A stretch of DNA of 64,000 nucleotides from Siphlonurus alternatus (Eukaryota; Arthropoda; Insecta; Ephemeroptera; Siphlonuridae): contig OX463786.1 in NCBI GenBank assembly GCA_949825025.1, positions 10,220,387 to 10,284,386 on the forward strand, written 5' to 3'. The translations under genes were made by a program, and so were the position numbers. The notes under the pieces are model-generated. The model was not told the DNA's origin, did no database searches, and was given only the letters and a program-made list of their open reading frames with translations. Numbering within the stretch: the first letter of the stretch is position 1; the number at the start of each line of letters is the position of its first letter. Below are positions 34,226 through 45,572 of the stretch, piece by piece.

Positions 34226-34889
34226 TTAAATAAAATTAAACAATACAATACAATTAATACAATTTAATTTTGTATTTTTTATTAACTTATAGTAGAAAAT
34301 TTTCAATTACTTTTCAATTAATTTTCATGGTTATTCAACTCTAAAATAGTAAACGAAGTTTAATAATTTTGCTACTTGCCAATTTAATTGTTCACTAACC
34401 TTTTGTAGCTTTTTTAAATAAAGAAATATATTATTTTTTATACATCTGTTCTAATACATTTTAATTTATTTTGTTTTCAGAGTAACTTTATTATGATTTT
34501 AATTTTTTATTTATTTTTTTATGTTTTTTAATTATAATTAATTATTTTTTTGAATATAAAAAAAGTTATATATTTAAAATAATAATAATAGTTTTATAAA
34601 TTGAGTTTTTAATTTAATAATATGATGTAATTAATTTTTAAAATACTCGCATATTTTTATTTATTTATTTATTTTTATCAATGCTAAATTTAATGTGTTA
34701 CAAAGTTTTTTTTAACAGAATACACAAATTAATAAATATCTGTGTCAATTGCAATTGTTTGCGTAATTTACATATTTTCCATTAAACTCATATTGAATAT
34801 GAATTATGACACTGTACTGAGTTGAAACTATTTAGAGATGAACATGGACAAAAACAGAATATATATAGAGTTGTAATGTTGTAAGACAT

Positions 34890-35045
34890 TGATAAAAAGT
34901 AGAGTCGTTCGTCCTGACTGAGGTTTTCCACGGTTCCCTCAGTCTTAGCGAATGTTAGGACGCGTAACAGGCCGTGGCCATCATCCTTTCTCTCCCATAT
35001 CCTTACCCATTACCCCGCCACAAACTTCAAACTCCTCTTGTTAAA
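34890..35045 (+). mobile_element. 5'-truncated 5S-SINE fragment, subfamily b
   Basis: 'tcctgactgaggttttccac' and 'gttaggacgcgtaacaggcc' match the body and 3' part of the SINE at 50818-51207, in the opposite orientation. The 5S head is missing. Confidence 0.7.
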
Positions 35046-35049
35046 AAAA

Positions 35050-36570
35050 TCTTAAAACGTAAGCGAATACATTTAATTAAGTATATAAGAATATTTTCTC
35101 ATTTTTAAAATTTATATAATTTGATTCCTTTTCATGGATGAAATTCAATGCATTGAATTCTAAAGCCTATATTATATTGGTTAATAATTATTTGAGAGAA
35201 AAAAATGACCAACCCCTCGAGTCTATTTGACCAGGAACTAATAAAGTTCAAGGGTTGAGTGGTAATTAAGTAATTTCATTCGGATATGATTCTATTGACC
35301 CTCTCCTCAATGTAGACTCAAGGGTGTGTACTCAAGCATAAAAAGGTTAATTGGTAACTGGAGTCGGCCCTCGGCAATTTACTCATGATGACTTCCACTT
35401 TTGGTCAATATTTCAATGGAGAGTTTTTATAATTAAAAAAATATAAAGAATAATATTTTAAGAGCTGGAATAAATTTAAATACTAAAAGTGGAACATTAT
35501 TTTTGTTATGAAATAAAATTTGCATTGTATTGATAATACGCGTATAAATAGTATATTACAAATAATATAAGCATATTGTGAATAATTATTTGAAATGAAA
35601 TAAAAATGGAAATTTTTTGTGTTGTTTGTATTAATGTTATTATTAAATTTGTGCTTTATTTGAAGTATAAATTTACTGTTGACATTTTTGCTATTTTAAA
35701 TTTGCAGACTGTTTTAAATTTAATATCTGTATCTGTCACATTCACATTTTGACGGGTCTCTGATGTGTCATTTTTGTGTACTGTGATATTTTTTCCCCTT
35801 AATTGACCACGATCTAAGATCTAAGTTTGTCTGTGTACAACTTAAACTATTGAATAAAGAATTTGCAATAGAGTGAAGAATTTAATTATTTATTTACAAA
35901 ATATTTTCAGAAAAATCACTTTCTTTAACACTTAAAGTCGTATTGCAATTAAAACACTGTGACATCATGAAACGCTATATCAACAGTGGAGGTAACGGTG
36001 AGTAGGGTCATATAATAATGTAGGGCTGGAGTACAGTTTTTGGAGTTTTAATTTGATCACAAGAAACTTATATGTTTACCAACTGGTATCTGCTAAATAT
36101 ATATAAATAAATTATTCCATGTTTCTAATAGCGTATATTTTTTCTAACAAATATAATTATTATACCTTTAGGCTTTAGGCAGCAGTTGCATGTCCATTAC
36201 CCCCAGTTTTTAGCGTCACCGTTTCTCCTGCTTGCTTAAACAGCGTTTAGCAGCACGATTTTAATTATTAAGGGTGTTAGCTGTTATATACACAGAGCAT
36301 TAAAAAATGAATATATATATAGTATATATATATTAACACTGTTTAACATAACTTCGTGTGTTTTACCTAAATATGGAATTTAAATTAAATGCAGATTGCC
36401 CATATGCCCATATCATTATATAAAAAGGTACATATAGTTATTTATTATATAAATTTATTTTTTATGTAAAACATTACAAATTCATCTTTACTCCATGTAT
36501 ACCTATATAGGTATACTATAAATATACTATAGATAGAACGTATTACATTAATTTATAAAGTTCATCCTTC
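35050..36570. other. AT-rich non-coding stretch
   Basis: At 35200-35400 a slightly GC-richer part holds imperfect repeats of 'ctcaaggg'. No gene is seen. Confidence 0.4.
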
Positions 36571-36880
36571 GCAATGTCACATGCGTGATGTGTGGTGGTG
36601 TCATGATCGAGTCATCGCATTGGGACAGGCCATGGTCCCACCTCACGTAGTACGTTATTTCAGATACCATTTTAGTCAAGTCCAGATAGGTGAGGTCAGG
36701 TAAGTGTCCCCTGATGACCTCCTATGAACCCCCACCGATGGTGCGGGACATTAATGTTGTGACGTGTGTTCGGAGGATGCAGGCACCAATAACCGGAGCG
36801 GGCAAAACGTCTTTGACTAGCGAATGGATTCTAGTGTAGCGTACTGTGCTGGGTTAATTAGCTTTTCATAATTTTTTATA
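36570..36880. mobile_element. Dispersed repeat V, longer copy
   Basis: A GC-richer 300-bp block that ends with the same 70 bp seen at 34140-34225. It includes 'cccaccgatggtgcgggaca' and 'gtgacgtgtgttcgga'. No ORF of note. Possibly a SINE or LINE 3' region. Confidence 0.4.
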
Positions 36881-36884
36881 AGTA

Positions 36885-37490
36885 CAATAAATTAATTTAT
36901 GAATACCCTATTATAATAATTTTATCCTCTTATTTCTCTTCCTCTTTTATAATTAGCTATAGGGGAGAAAATTAAATTTGCATGGAACGTAAAATAAAAA
37001 TTGGACTATAAAAACAGTATAAATATATACATATATAACATACATGTAAAAAAATAATTGACTATATAATATGCTACAGTTACATATATATCTGTACGTA
37101 TTTCTGCAGTAACAGAACTTACGTACGACTTATTATTTAATTTTAATATTTTGTAAATAAAAAAATAAATGTGTAATATAGTACCATATAAACAGTATAA
37201 TATATTTTAATATAATATTATGCATATATACATCAATTCAAGATTCAAGAATTGGTATAACAAAAGCTTTTAATAGCTATATAATATTATTATAATTAAT
37301 TGAATTAAATTTAATCACTTAATTACGAGTTTTAAGTACAATTTAATATATATATCATATATGTCTGTTTTTTCTGAATAAACAAATTAGAAACAAAATA
37401 TATGGTAAATATGGACAATATGGTAATTGAATAAGTTTAGAGAGCTCTTACTAATTATGCGAGTATATAATATTTTTTTGATGATTTATA
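36885..37490. other. AT-rich non-coding stretch
   Basis: Nothing was recognised. Confidence 0.45.
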
Positions 37491-37501
37491 TTTATTTAAC
37501 T

Positions 37502-37554
37502 CACAGTACAGAGAGAAGCTCAAAGTTCTTTGAGAGAAGCTTCTCTGTACTGTG
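37502..37554. mobile_element. 53-bp hAT-like micro-MITE with perfect 8-bp target duplication
   Basis: CACAGTACAGAGAGAAGCT and its mirror AGCTTCTCTGTACTGTG form a hairpin. ATTTAACT is duplicated exactly at 37494-37501 and 37555-37562. It lies 440 bp upstream of the ATP5ME start codon. It is extremely short for a transposable element. Confidence 0.82.
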
Positions 37555-37994
37555 ATTTAACTGCTGCCGGACTTTTATATGCTTCAAAAGCTTATAATAT
37601 TGACTCCTAGAATGCAGCACAATGCAGAGTTTGCAGTTCTACATAATTGTCATTTCAAATTTAAGAATACAAGCTTCACAAGTATCAAGAAATGCTTAAT
37701 TAAATTATTTTTATTATAAATAAATTATAAGCAAGTGTGAATCGTTCACCAGAACTTGCATTTTCTTTTGGATTTTTTTTTTATAGAATATTGTTTTGAA
37801 AATTTACCGCTGAAAGTAAAGTGCAACACTAAATAAATAAATTATTAACTTAAAATAACAAAATCACTACAAATTCTAATCAATAAAATTATATTATATT
37901 TTATTTGTTATATTTTATATTTTAACCTGTACAATATTGCCTAATTTAATTAAAAATAGTTCAAGTTTTGACTCACAATTCAAAGAGCCGGAAA

Positions 37995-38054
37995 ATGTCT
38001 TCTGCAGCAATGGCCGATCTTCCAGCGCCTGTCCGAGTTTCCCCGCTGATTAAG
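37995..38054 (+). CDS. ATP5ME: ATP5ME exon 1
   Basis: Twenty codons from ATG to ...PLIK, ending exactly at a codon boundary before GTAAGA. The presumed promoter side (37560-37990) is AT-rich, with no clear TATA or CpG island. Confidence 0.93.
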
Positions 38055-40982
38055 GTAAGAAATTAGATTAAAATCTGACTGAATTATATTTCATAATGTA
38101 GATAAATATATTCCTTATAACCTAATGTCATTATTTTTACATTTTTAAGTTTTTAATTAGATTTATTGTTAAAATTCTGAGGCTCAAGGCACCAGCTGAT
38201 CGCTTAAAAATATTTTTTTCAGTCCAGTTTTTATTAGATAATTAGATTAATCTTTACTTATTTAACCATGTAAGACCTGATTTTATTAGCTGAAGGTTCT
38301 ATACATATATTTATACGATGAAATCTTCCTAAATAATGTGTAACAAGCAGATCTAGCTGCTGCCTAAATGCTCCATTGCTATGCATAGATTTCAGGTTTA
38401 TAGGCCTTCACATAAGATCTCAAGTTGTTATGCATAAACCATACAGCCTTCAGTACATAAATATCATATATAAAGTGTTGCAACTATATTATAGCACTGT
38501 ATACTTGAATTGACGTCAAAGATCCATCTTTGATAGTCTTTCTTGGCAGTATCTTCAATGGAGAGCTCAAGGGTGACCTCGATTCAGTATGATATGCATC
38601 TGTACAGCAAAATAATTATGATATGCATACATATAAAAATCACATATGAGTGCACACATTATGCAAATGATAAGTCATAATTATGCATACAGCAACGCAA
38701 TATGAATAAACATTGCTAACAGTATGCATGGCAACAGATACTGTAATGCATTGTATTATACGACTTATTTGTAGAGCCATGTAACTTGGTTAATGTAATC
38801 AAAAGAGAGAAGATTTTTGTCTAAAATTTGCACCAATCAAAGATGCAGATTTTCAATTTTAAAAAAGATAGAAAGAGACCAAATATTCCAGTTGAACTCA
38901 TTGTATGCATAATTCATTGAACTTTCATAGACTGCATAGCAACGCCCACAAACACAGGATTGGTAACATTTATCTACATTCATATACAGTAGTCTTCTCA
39001 GTCTATCTTTGGTCAAACTTTTTACTTTGACCTCCAATATAATACTAATGGGAGGGTTGCATGACGTCAAACCAAAGCTGAAATGACTATACCAGAGGCA
39101 AAAATTTCGTAAAGTTCCATCATTTTTTCCGGGATGAAAGTGACACTGTAGCCCATATCGTCCCTCTTCCGCAATAATGAGCTATCTGCTCCTTGATCTC
39201 GTTGAAATAATGAGCTGTCTGCTCTTTCAGGTGAGCGCAATTTTGAGCCTTATTTTATACCGATTTATAGCTCAATACAGTATTGCGGTCATCTAAAATA
39301 GCAGAAAGCTCATTATTGCAACGAGATCGTGGAGTAAATAGCCCATTATTGCGGATGAGGGACGATATGTCTTTTTGGGAAACGTGAAACCATAACCTTA
39401 TCAAAAATTTTGTTCAATTTTCTGGTCATAAGAAGATTTTGACATTCTCTGCATTTACCATAGTAATAAAAGTAATCTAAAAATAGATTCTTTGTACGTT
39501 TGTGTCATGTTACTGACCATGTTTACAGTTCGGCAGGTGGAGTTTCCTGGCTGTGGGAGTCCTCTACGGACTGTCCCGGCAAAGCAGGCTGAGCAAGAAG
39601 GAGACGGCCCTGCGTGAGATCGAGGACAAGAAACGGGTGGAGAGGGAGGCCAAACACGCAGCCGACAAAGAGAGGCTTAGCAAGGGTGAGTGGATGATCT
39701 GCTTGGAGTGGGGGGACATGAAAACGGATTGGTTCTTCCCCTGCCATATGTGGGTAGGAGAAAGGAAAACGTACCTGTCTCACCTTATACCGGTATATTT
39801 TATGCCCAAATAACAAAATAATTTAGTAGAGAGATTAAACTCTACCCCCCCCCTCTCCTTCCATCTTCCCACACCTCTCTTGTCGAAGCTAAAAGCCAAT
39901 GCAATGAAAACTCCTTTTTAGAATGTAGAGCAAATTTTAATTTGTGATTTTTTTTTTTTACTGTGCCTGCTCATAATTTACTTTCACACTCAAATTAAAT
40001 CACTGGAAGTGTAAGGTTAGTCTTACAGAGACGTTAGTGTCTATTGTCTATGTGCCACATATAAATGTGCTACCGTCCATTAAAACGTTCGTCGTCTGAA
40101 CTTTTTGTTCACTAATTGGCCATAAGACATGAATAGACAATATTTTCGTGGTACAGTACCGGTATTCTATCGAAAATAAATACAAACAAATCAAGTCAAT
40201 TTCTGATTAATTAATTTTTTATTGTGTAAATGTTTCCGATTGATTAACAACTACAGTACTGTAATTCTCATTTCATGCGCTATTCTTAAATGGTTCATGA
40301 AATATGAATACATTCAGGTGTCCAAAAACTATTTATAGGAAAATGACCCTTAAATACTATGGCTATAAAATTTATACAAATCTTAATACCCTTGACACCA
40401 TTTTACCCTTTCGGGTGTGGTCAGGCCGATATTTAGCCTTGTCAGTAAAAGTTATCTTGCGACCATGCTGAGGCTTACCAGGCTCCCAGAACCCTTTCCT
40501 GCACTCTTCTGGGCTCCTACTACCAGATCTGTGCAGCCTGCAGTGGCAGTGCAATACTGCAGGGCAGTGGAGTATAGACAGCCGTAAGCTGCCTTCCTCC
40601 TACCAGCTCCATAATCTAGTAATGAGTCACACCCATCCCAAGTCATGAAAAGTCTGCCGGGTTCGGGAGTCGAACCGGGGACCTCTCGGACCAGAGCCAG
40701 GGGTACTAACCACTACAGAGCAGACAAATCTGTTTATCTGAAATGCATTCTGAAGCTTCAAAATAAATACATAACATGAGGACACATCCCTTATAAAACC
40801 TACGGGGTAATCCAGCAGCATTCCAGGTTATTACCAGAAAATAAATATTAGTGTTGATCTAGATAAGTTATTTATGAACTAGTAAGCCCATGAACCCTTC
40901 ATTGACTCTAATCAACCCCTTATGTGTTACAGAGGAATTGGTGAACCTCGCAAGGGCTGCAGGAGTGAAGGTGGACCCTTGA
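37995..40982 (+). CDS. ATP5ME: ATP synthase subunit e, mitochondrial (three exons, complete)
   Basis: This is a small subunit of the membrane (Fo) part of mitochondrial ATP synthase, in the inner membrane, where it supports dimerisation of the complex and cristae shape. Exons: 37995-38054, 39529-39685 and 40933-40982, with donors GTAAGA and GTGAGT and acceptors TTTACAG and GTTACAG. They join to an 88-residue protein. The N-terminal 'VRVSPLIKFGRWSFL' is the family signature. It leads into the single membrane helix with its small-residue stretch (GVLYGLSRQSRL), then a charged coiled-coil helix (ETALREIEDKKRVEREAK), and the tail ends AAGVKVDP. The length fits the family. The stop is followed by AATAAA at 41072. 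Intron 1 holds a palindromic repeat, and intron 2 a tRNA-derived SINE on the opposite strand. Another in-frame ATG lies five codons downstream. Codon use is GC-richer than the surrounding DNA. Confidence 0.95.
39153..39370. mobile_element. Palindromic repeat N in ATP5ME intron 1
   Basis: 'ccatatcgtccctcttccgc' is mirrored by 'gcggatgagggacgatatg', and 'aatgagct'/'agctcatt' pairs lie inside. A partial relative lies at 44871-44982. Confidence 0.75.
39529..39685 (+). CDS. ATP5ME: ATP5ME exon 2
   Basis: Encodes FGRWSFL through DKERLSK plus the first base of a Glu codon (phase 1). It contains the membrane helix and most of the charged helix. Open frames running antisense through it are shadows. 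Confidence 0.93.
40375..40737 (-). mobile_element. tRNA-derived SINE in ATP5ME intron 2
   Basis: Read on the minus strand, the head (40725-40653) is tRNA-like. An A box TAGTGGTTAGTAC (40715-40703) and a B box GGTTCGACTCC (40676-40666) lie between TCTGC and GGCAGA, which could form an acceptor-like stem. A non-tRNA body of about 280 bp follows. It should be a Pol III-driven retroposon, antisense to the host gene. It is not a functional tRNA gene, because the body continues without a terminator directly after the head. Confidence 0.78.
40933..40982 (+). CDS. ATP5ME: ATP5ME exon 3
   Basis: Completes the split Glu codon and encodes ELVNLARAAGVKVDP and a TGA stop. The 3' UTR runs to a poly(A) signal about 90 bp on. 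Confidence 0.93.
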
Positions 40983-41071
40983 ACATTGTCGCCACCCTGA
41001 ACCTTTGGTAGCCTTCTCCCCAGGTCCCTCTTCAACCTCTAGCAAGTATATTATGTAATTTAATCCTGTTC

Positions 41072-41077
41072 AATAAA
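41072..41077 (+). terminator. ATP5ME poly(A) signal
   Basis: Canonical AATAAA 90 bp after the stop codon, followed by T-rich sequence. Confidence 0.8.
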
Positions 41078-41243
41078 ATATGTTGTAAATTTAAAGTACC
41101 TTCTCGTTCTTTGTAGAAAATATATTGCCGTTTAATTAAAGATTTTTATTCTTTATTTTACAATGTTAGCTTACTACAGCATATTCTGCTATTGGTGTAA
41201 GCATTCAAACTTAACAACAGTATTAACAACAGTTGGAAGGATT

Positions 41244-41300
41244 GATAGGAAAGGAGGCGGCTGTGGCCTTGTTAGGAACTGCCCCGGCATTTGCCTGGCA
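41244..41300 (+). mobile_element. 5S-SINE fragment (subfamily a body)
   Basis: 'ggctgtggccttgttaggaa' and 'ccccggcatttgcctgg' match the body of the SINE at 32543-32962. Fragment only. Confidence 0.5.
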
Positions 41301-41375
41301 GTTTTTGTTATTATTTAGAAGGTGTGGAAAAGATTCTTAATTCTTGTAAAGAATTTCAATCTTTTGGATACCTTA

Positions 41376-41835
41376 TTAAAGGTGAACTGAAGGGATTGCC
41401 TTTTTTTCCATTAGGGAACCTTATATTACCTATCCCATCCATCTGCACTAATTTTTTCATGGCAGATACTTATTGTGCTGCTGTAGGACAATTAGTGAAA
41501 AAGTGAAGTTGTGACGTATCAGCGACGGTTGGTTGACTTAAAACTCGCCGCGGTGAAAAAACACACGAGCGACCGCGGAAACTGCCGAGAGAGTGGCGAT
41601 CGCGAGCCAATCGCCGCTCCCTCGGCAGTTTCCGCGGTCGCTCGTGTGTTTTTTCACCGCGGCGAGTTTTAAGTCAACCAACCGTCGCTGATACGTCACA
41701 ACTTCACTTTTTCACTAATTGTCCTACAGCAGCACAATAAGTATCTGCCATGAAAAAATTAGTGCAGATGGATGGGATAGGTAATATAAGGTTCCCTAAT
41801 GGAAAAAAAAAGCAATCCCTTCAGTTCACCTTTAA
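41376..41835. mobile_element. TTAA-site foldback element family H, 460 bp
   Basis: Ends TTAAAGGTGAACTGAAGGG and CCCTTCAGTTCACCTTTAA, with TTAA duplicated at 41376-41379 and 41832-41835. The arms of about 220 bp are almost perfectly complementary around a loop of about 10 bases ('tcgcgagccaa'). The inner parts are unusually CpG-rich ('ccgcggtcgctcg'). The ORFs in it only reflect the palindrome. Confidence 0.9.
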
Positions 41836-41839
41836 GGTT

Positions 41840-43200
41840 GTGTCTCAAAACAGTATTTTGTCCCCCTCTAGTCCCCTACAAACGTATGGTCATATATGCC
41901 CTACTACATATCGTCGCCTCAAAATGCAAATTACGTATCTAAGAAAAAAAATATGGAACTTTGGCCCTTATGCTCTAGTGAGAGATAAGAGTTGCATATA
42001 TTTTTTTTGTAATTACGGGATTTGCATTCTGAGACGACGGTAATGCAAAGATTCAAGTTGGATTAGATGCAAAATCAAATGGGACAAACTTACGACGTTT
42101 TTATGTTGCAAAGATACATTTTATATTGATAATAAAATAGGTCCCAGCTACTATCTAGTCTTTTGGTCAGTAACTTGAACATTAAAATAAAATTTAAAGT
42201 TAATTTAGGTTTGGTTTCTACAGAAATTATATTAATAATCACATTCGTGCAGGGTTTTAAAAATAATAATAATAATTATATTTATAAGTTATTATTTGTT
42301 CATAAATACATAATATTTAATAATATACAATAATTTATAAAACAATTTATACACCTTATATTTTCAAACTTATTCATTATTATACATAGCATTCACAAAT
42401 ATAAACATTTAATTAATATATTATGTAATCCTGCTTATCATTGCCAAAAATACATTCATATAAATACAACAATTGACAATTATATGGAGGAAAGTAGTGA
42501 TTTTGACACACTTACAAAAAATTTAATTTATGTATGGGTAACATAAGGGGGGTTTAAAATTAAACAAGTAGCCTTATTCTTTACCCAATATGCATTTTAT
42601 ATTCAACAAGCATTTGTTTAAAAAAAAAAAAACGGCAAGACATATTTTGGATTGAGGTCCATATTCAACTAGCATATAAACGACCATAATTGCTAGACAT
42701 AGAATTTGACTTTGATGTGTGTGAACTTATCTCATAACACTGCGCTGATAACGTCATTTATAATTTTAAGTTATTGAATTATTTTTGCTTTCAAGTTATC
42801 CCCATCAATTTTATTTCCCACGACAATGCTATTTATACTGAGACTGTGTATGACTGTTCAAAATATATTTGACGTAAACACAATATAACAAAAATTTTAA
42901 AGAGCAAGCGTAAAATCTAAAAAAAGCATCTCAGTCTATATAATTTTCTTCTCTTTTGACTCCATTTAATAAAGAAAATATTTTCAGACTTGCCATAACA
43001 TTTGGTATTTTGACAATTTGATATTAACTTGCAATGTAACAAGTCCCATCTCAACTTTTCTGTGAATACAGACGAGTTATTCATAAACAGTAGGACCGAG
43101 TTATAAGTATACACATCACATTATATATTTAATTGATTGCTACTGTACGCCACTTGTTCATTGTTGGCGTTAGAGTTAATTGGTGAACATTTTTGCTACT
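41840..43200. other. AT-rich non-coding stretch
   Basis: No exon or repeat family was recognised. Minus-strand ORFs near 42917-43114 lack splice or codon support. Confidence 0.4.
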
Positions 43201-43208
43201 ATCCATGA

Positions 43209-43367
43209 CAGAGGCGTAGATCCAGAACCAAATTTCAAAGGAGACCATCTCCATAAAAGGCCATGCATGATGTTAAAATAAAACAATTGAAGTGGGGGAA
43301 ATGCCTCAATTGACCATGTTACATAAAAAAAAAACATGGTGCATCCACCCCCTTGAATCTGTGTCTG
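43209..43367. mobile_element. Old hAT-like element, 159 bp
   Basis: Left CAGAGGCGTAGATCCAG and right 'aatctgtgtctg' form degenerate inverted ends. The 8-bp flanks ATCCATGA and ATCTTGCA are only half matched, consistent with an old insertion. Confidence 0.4.
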
Positions 43368-43439
43368 ATCTTGCAACCTGCTGAATTTTTATTTAATTTT
43401 TTTAGTCATAAATGACAGAAACCACAGATATAGTCTTTA

Positions 43440-43747
43440 ATGAAGTATTGTCCTCAATTTTTTTTATTGCAGAAATGGATAGAGGGTGCAAAGTTATGCT
43501 ACCCTGATTTTTTTCAGATTTTTTAGAGCCCGGGAACTATTTTTAAAAAATTATTGAAAGTTCTTTTTGTGACGTCACGAGACGCCGCTCCTTAAGAAAA
43601 AGATAGGGCTTGACGCCGCGTGACGTCACAAATAGGACTTTCAATAATTTTTTAAAAATGCTTCCCGGGCTCTAAAAAATCAGGATAGCATAACTTTTCA
43701 CCCTCTATCCATTTCTGCAATAAAAAAAATTGAGGACAATACTCCAT
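43440..43747. mobile_element. MITE family C copy
   Basis: 'atgaagtattgtcctcaatt' is mirrored by 'tgaggacaatactccat', with 'ttattgcagaaatgg' and two TGACGTCA sites around CTTAAG. Confidence 0.82.
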
Positions 43748-43921
43748 TGTAGCTCTATAAATATGAGTTGCACAGTTTCAATTTTAATTCAGTTCATCAT
43801 TAATTTTAAAATTTACAATAATCAAACACTCAAATTTACAAAACATTAATTGAAATCTAATTTACATATAAATACAAAATAGACACTCGGTATTAGATAG
43901 ACACAAAGAAGGGATAAGTAT

Positions 43922-44100
43922 CAGGGGCGGATCCAGCCGCGGCTTTGGGGGGGGGGGGGGGGGGGCTATCCCGCAATGTTAAATTTTGGAGTGGGAGGGG
44001 GGGGCGATGGGTGGGGGGTGGTTATACCTTCAATGTATTTTGGGACCTTTGGGGGGGGGGGGCGATCGCCCCCATCGCCCCTCCCTTGGATCCGCGCCTG
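43922..44100. mobile_element. 179-bp hAT-like MITE with perfect 8-bp target duplication
   Basis: Ends CAGGGGCGGATCCAG and TTGGATCCGCGCCTG, flanked by ATAAGTAT at 43914-43921 and 44101-44108. The interior is strongly G-rich on the plus strand, including a G run over 20 long near 43947, and has gcgatcgc-type hairpins. Non-autonomous. Confidence 0.9.
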
Positions 44101-44458
44101 ATAAGTATAGATTAGGAAGTATAATATACTTTTAATAAACCATCAATTAATGATTGCTTTTTTTTAAGACATTAATTTTTTTTTTTTTTAGAAAATAAAA
44201 CCAATAAATATTATAATATATGACTAGTAGAGGTCTAAAAATTTGATATAATTATTTACAGTTTCAAAATGTACATTAATATATTATGACTTTTTGGAAA
44301 CTAAGGATTGTATACTAGTAGTAGAAAACAGAGAGCATAAATTACACGACAAAAAATGATTGGAGTTAACTCTTAGGAAAACACAAGTTCATGAGTTCAC
44401 AACATTTAAATACAGGGACATGTATTTTTTACATCAATTGGTGCCGTGGAAATTCTGA

Positions 44459-44813
44459 TTAAGGGTAAGGTAACGCCACCAATGTTAAAAAAAATCCCTC
44501 TCACAAAAATTCTGAAAAAAATTTAAAATGTTCTCCTCTATACCCCCTATCAGTACCTAAAATATCAGGTATACAAATACGATCTAGTTTTTGAGTTATA
44601 AATTTTTAAAGTTGACTACTTTAACATGGAGAAATGAAACTCCCATGTTAAATTGGTCAACTTTAAAAATTCATAACTCAAAAACTAGATCGTATTTGTA
44701 TACCTAATATTTTAGCTACTGATAGGGAGTGTAGAGGAGAACATTTTAAATTTTTTTCAGAATTTTTGTGAGAGGGATTTTTTTTAACATTGGTGGCGTT
44801 ACCTTACCCTTAA
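44459..44813. mobile_element. TTAA-site palindromic MITE family E, complete
   Basis: TTAAGGGTAAGGTAACGCCA is mirrored exactly by TGGCGTTACCTTACCCTTAA, with TTAA at both ends. The arms of about 170 bp are nearly perfect ('aactagatcgtatttgtata') and meet at 'atggagaaatgaaactccca'. Confidence 0.9.
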
Positions 44814-44870
44814 CTGATTAATTCTGCAGCAATTAAACTGTGACTGACAGCACTATATATGGCTAATATA

Positions 44871-44982
44871 TGGTCGCTCACCCCGAATAATTGTTAAAGC
44901 ATAAAGCTCATTGTTGCAATCACCTGAAATAGATCATTATTGCACACAATCGCGGAGAGCTCTAGATGAGGGACGACATATT
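44871..44982. mobile_element. Partial copy of palindromic repeat N
   Basis: 'agctcattgttgcaatcacc' and 'atgagggacgacata' match the right arm of 39153-39370. Confidence 0.55.
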
Positions 44983-44999
44983 TGATACAGTGTTGCAAC

Positions 45000-45570
45000 A
45001 TTTTATTTATTTTAGTCTGTTAGCCTCAAAAGGTGTTAAAAATTACGAATAAAGTAAATTAATTCCTTTAAAAAGTCAATACAGTTCTCTTTTTATATTT
45101 TAAATTAGCATGGCTAAATAATTTGTATTCATGTTCATAAAGGAATAATACTATAGAGGGTATATAATTATACAATTAATTATATTGTTCTGGCTACTAT
45201 TTTATAATATGTTTATATGAAAAAATGTCATTTCTTGAATTCTGTAGAACTATATGAAATTGAAATAACACAAGAATATTTTCTATAAATTTGAAATTTT
45301 GATATGCATGCATTGTTGAATCAAATCTAACTGATTATATAATAATATATTGATATTTAAATTGTTACTTTGTTATAAATTAAAGATGCCATAACTTACA
45401 GGATTTGATGAAACCTGTTAATCATTTTATATTATACCTGGAAATTTATAAGCAAAACTGACTTGAACATGTTTTGCTTCAAATAGAGTTAGTCATTTTT
45501 GTCATTGCTTATATCATCAAAATATATTTTAAATTCATCGTATCGCTTTATGATATGCCCAAAAAAATTA
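45000..45570. other. AT-rich non-coding stretch
   Basis: Nothing was recognised. Confidence 0.4.
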
Positions 45571-45572
45571 GA

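Noticed and set aside
39523..39816. 97-codon minus-strand frame
   Set aside because: It is antisense to ATP5ME exon 2 and reflects that exon's GC-rich codons.
40653..40725. tRNA gene
   Set aside because: A and B boxes are present, but the sequence continues into a SINE body without a terminator, and the anticodon arm is irregular. Interpreted as a SINE head.
41291..42043. Two ORFs of 71 and 97 codons
   Set aside because: They read through the arms of the TTAA foldback and mirror each other's DNA; there is no protein domain.
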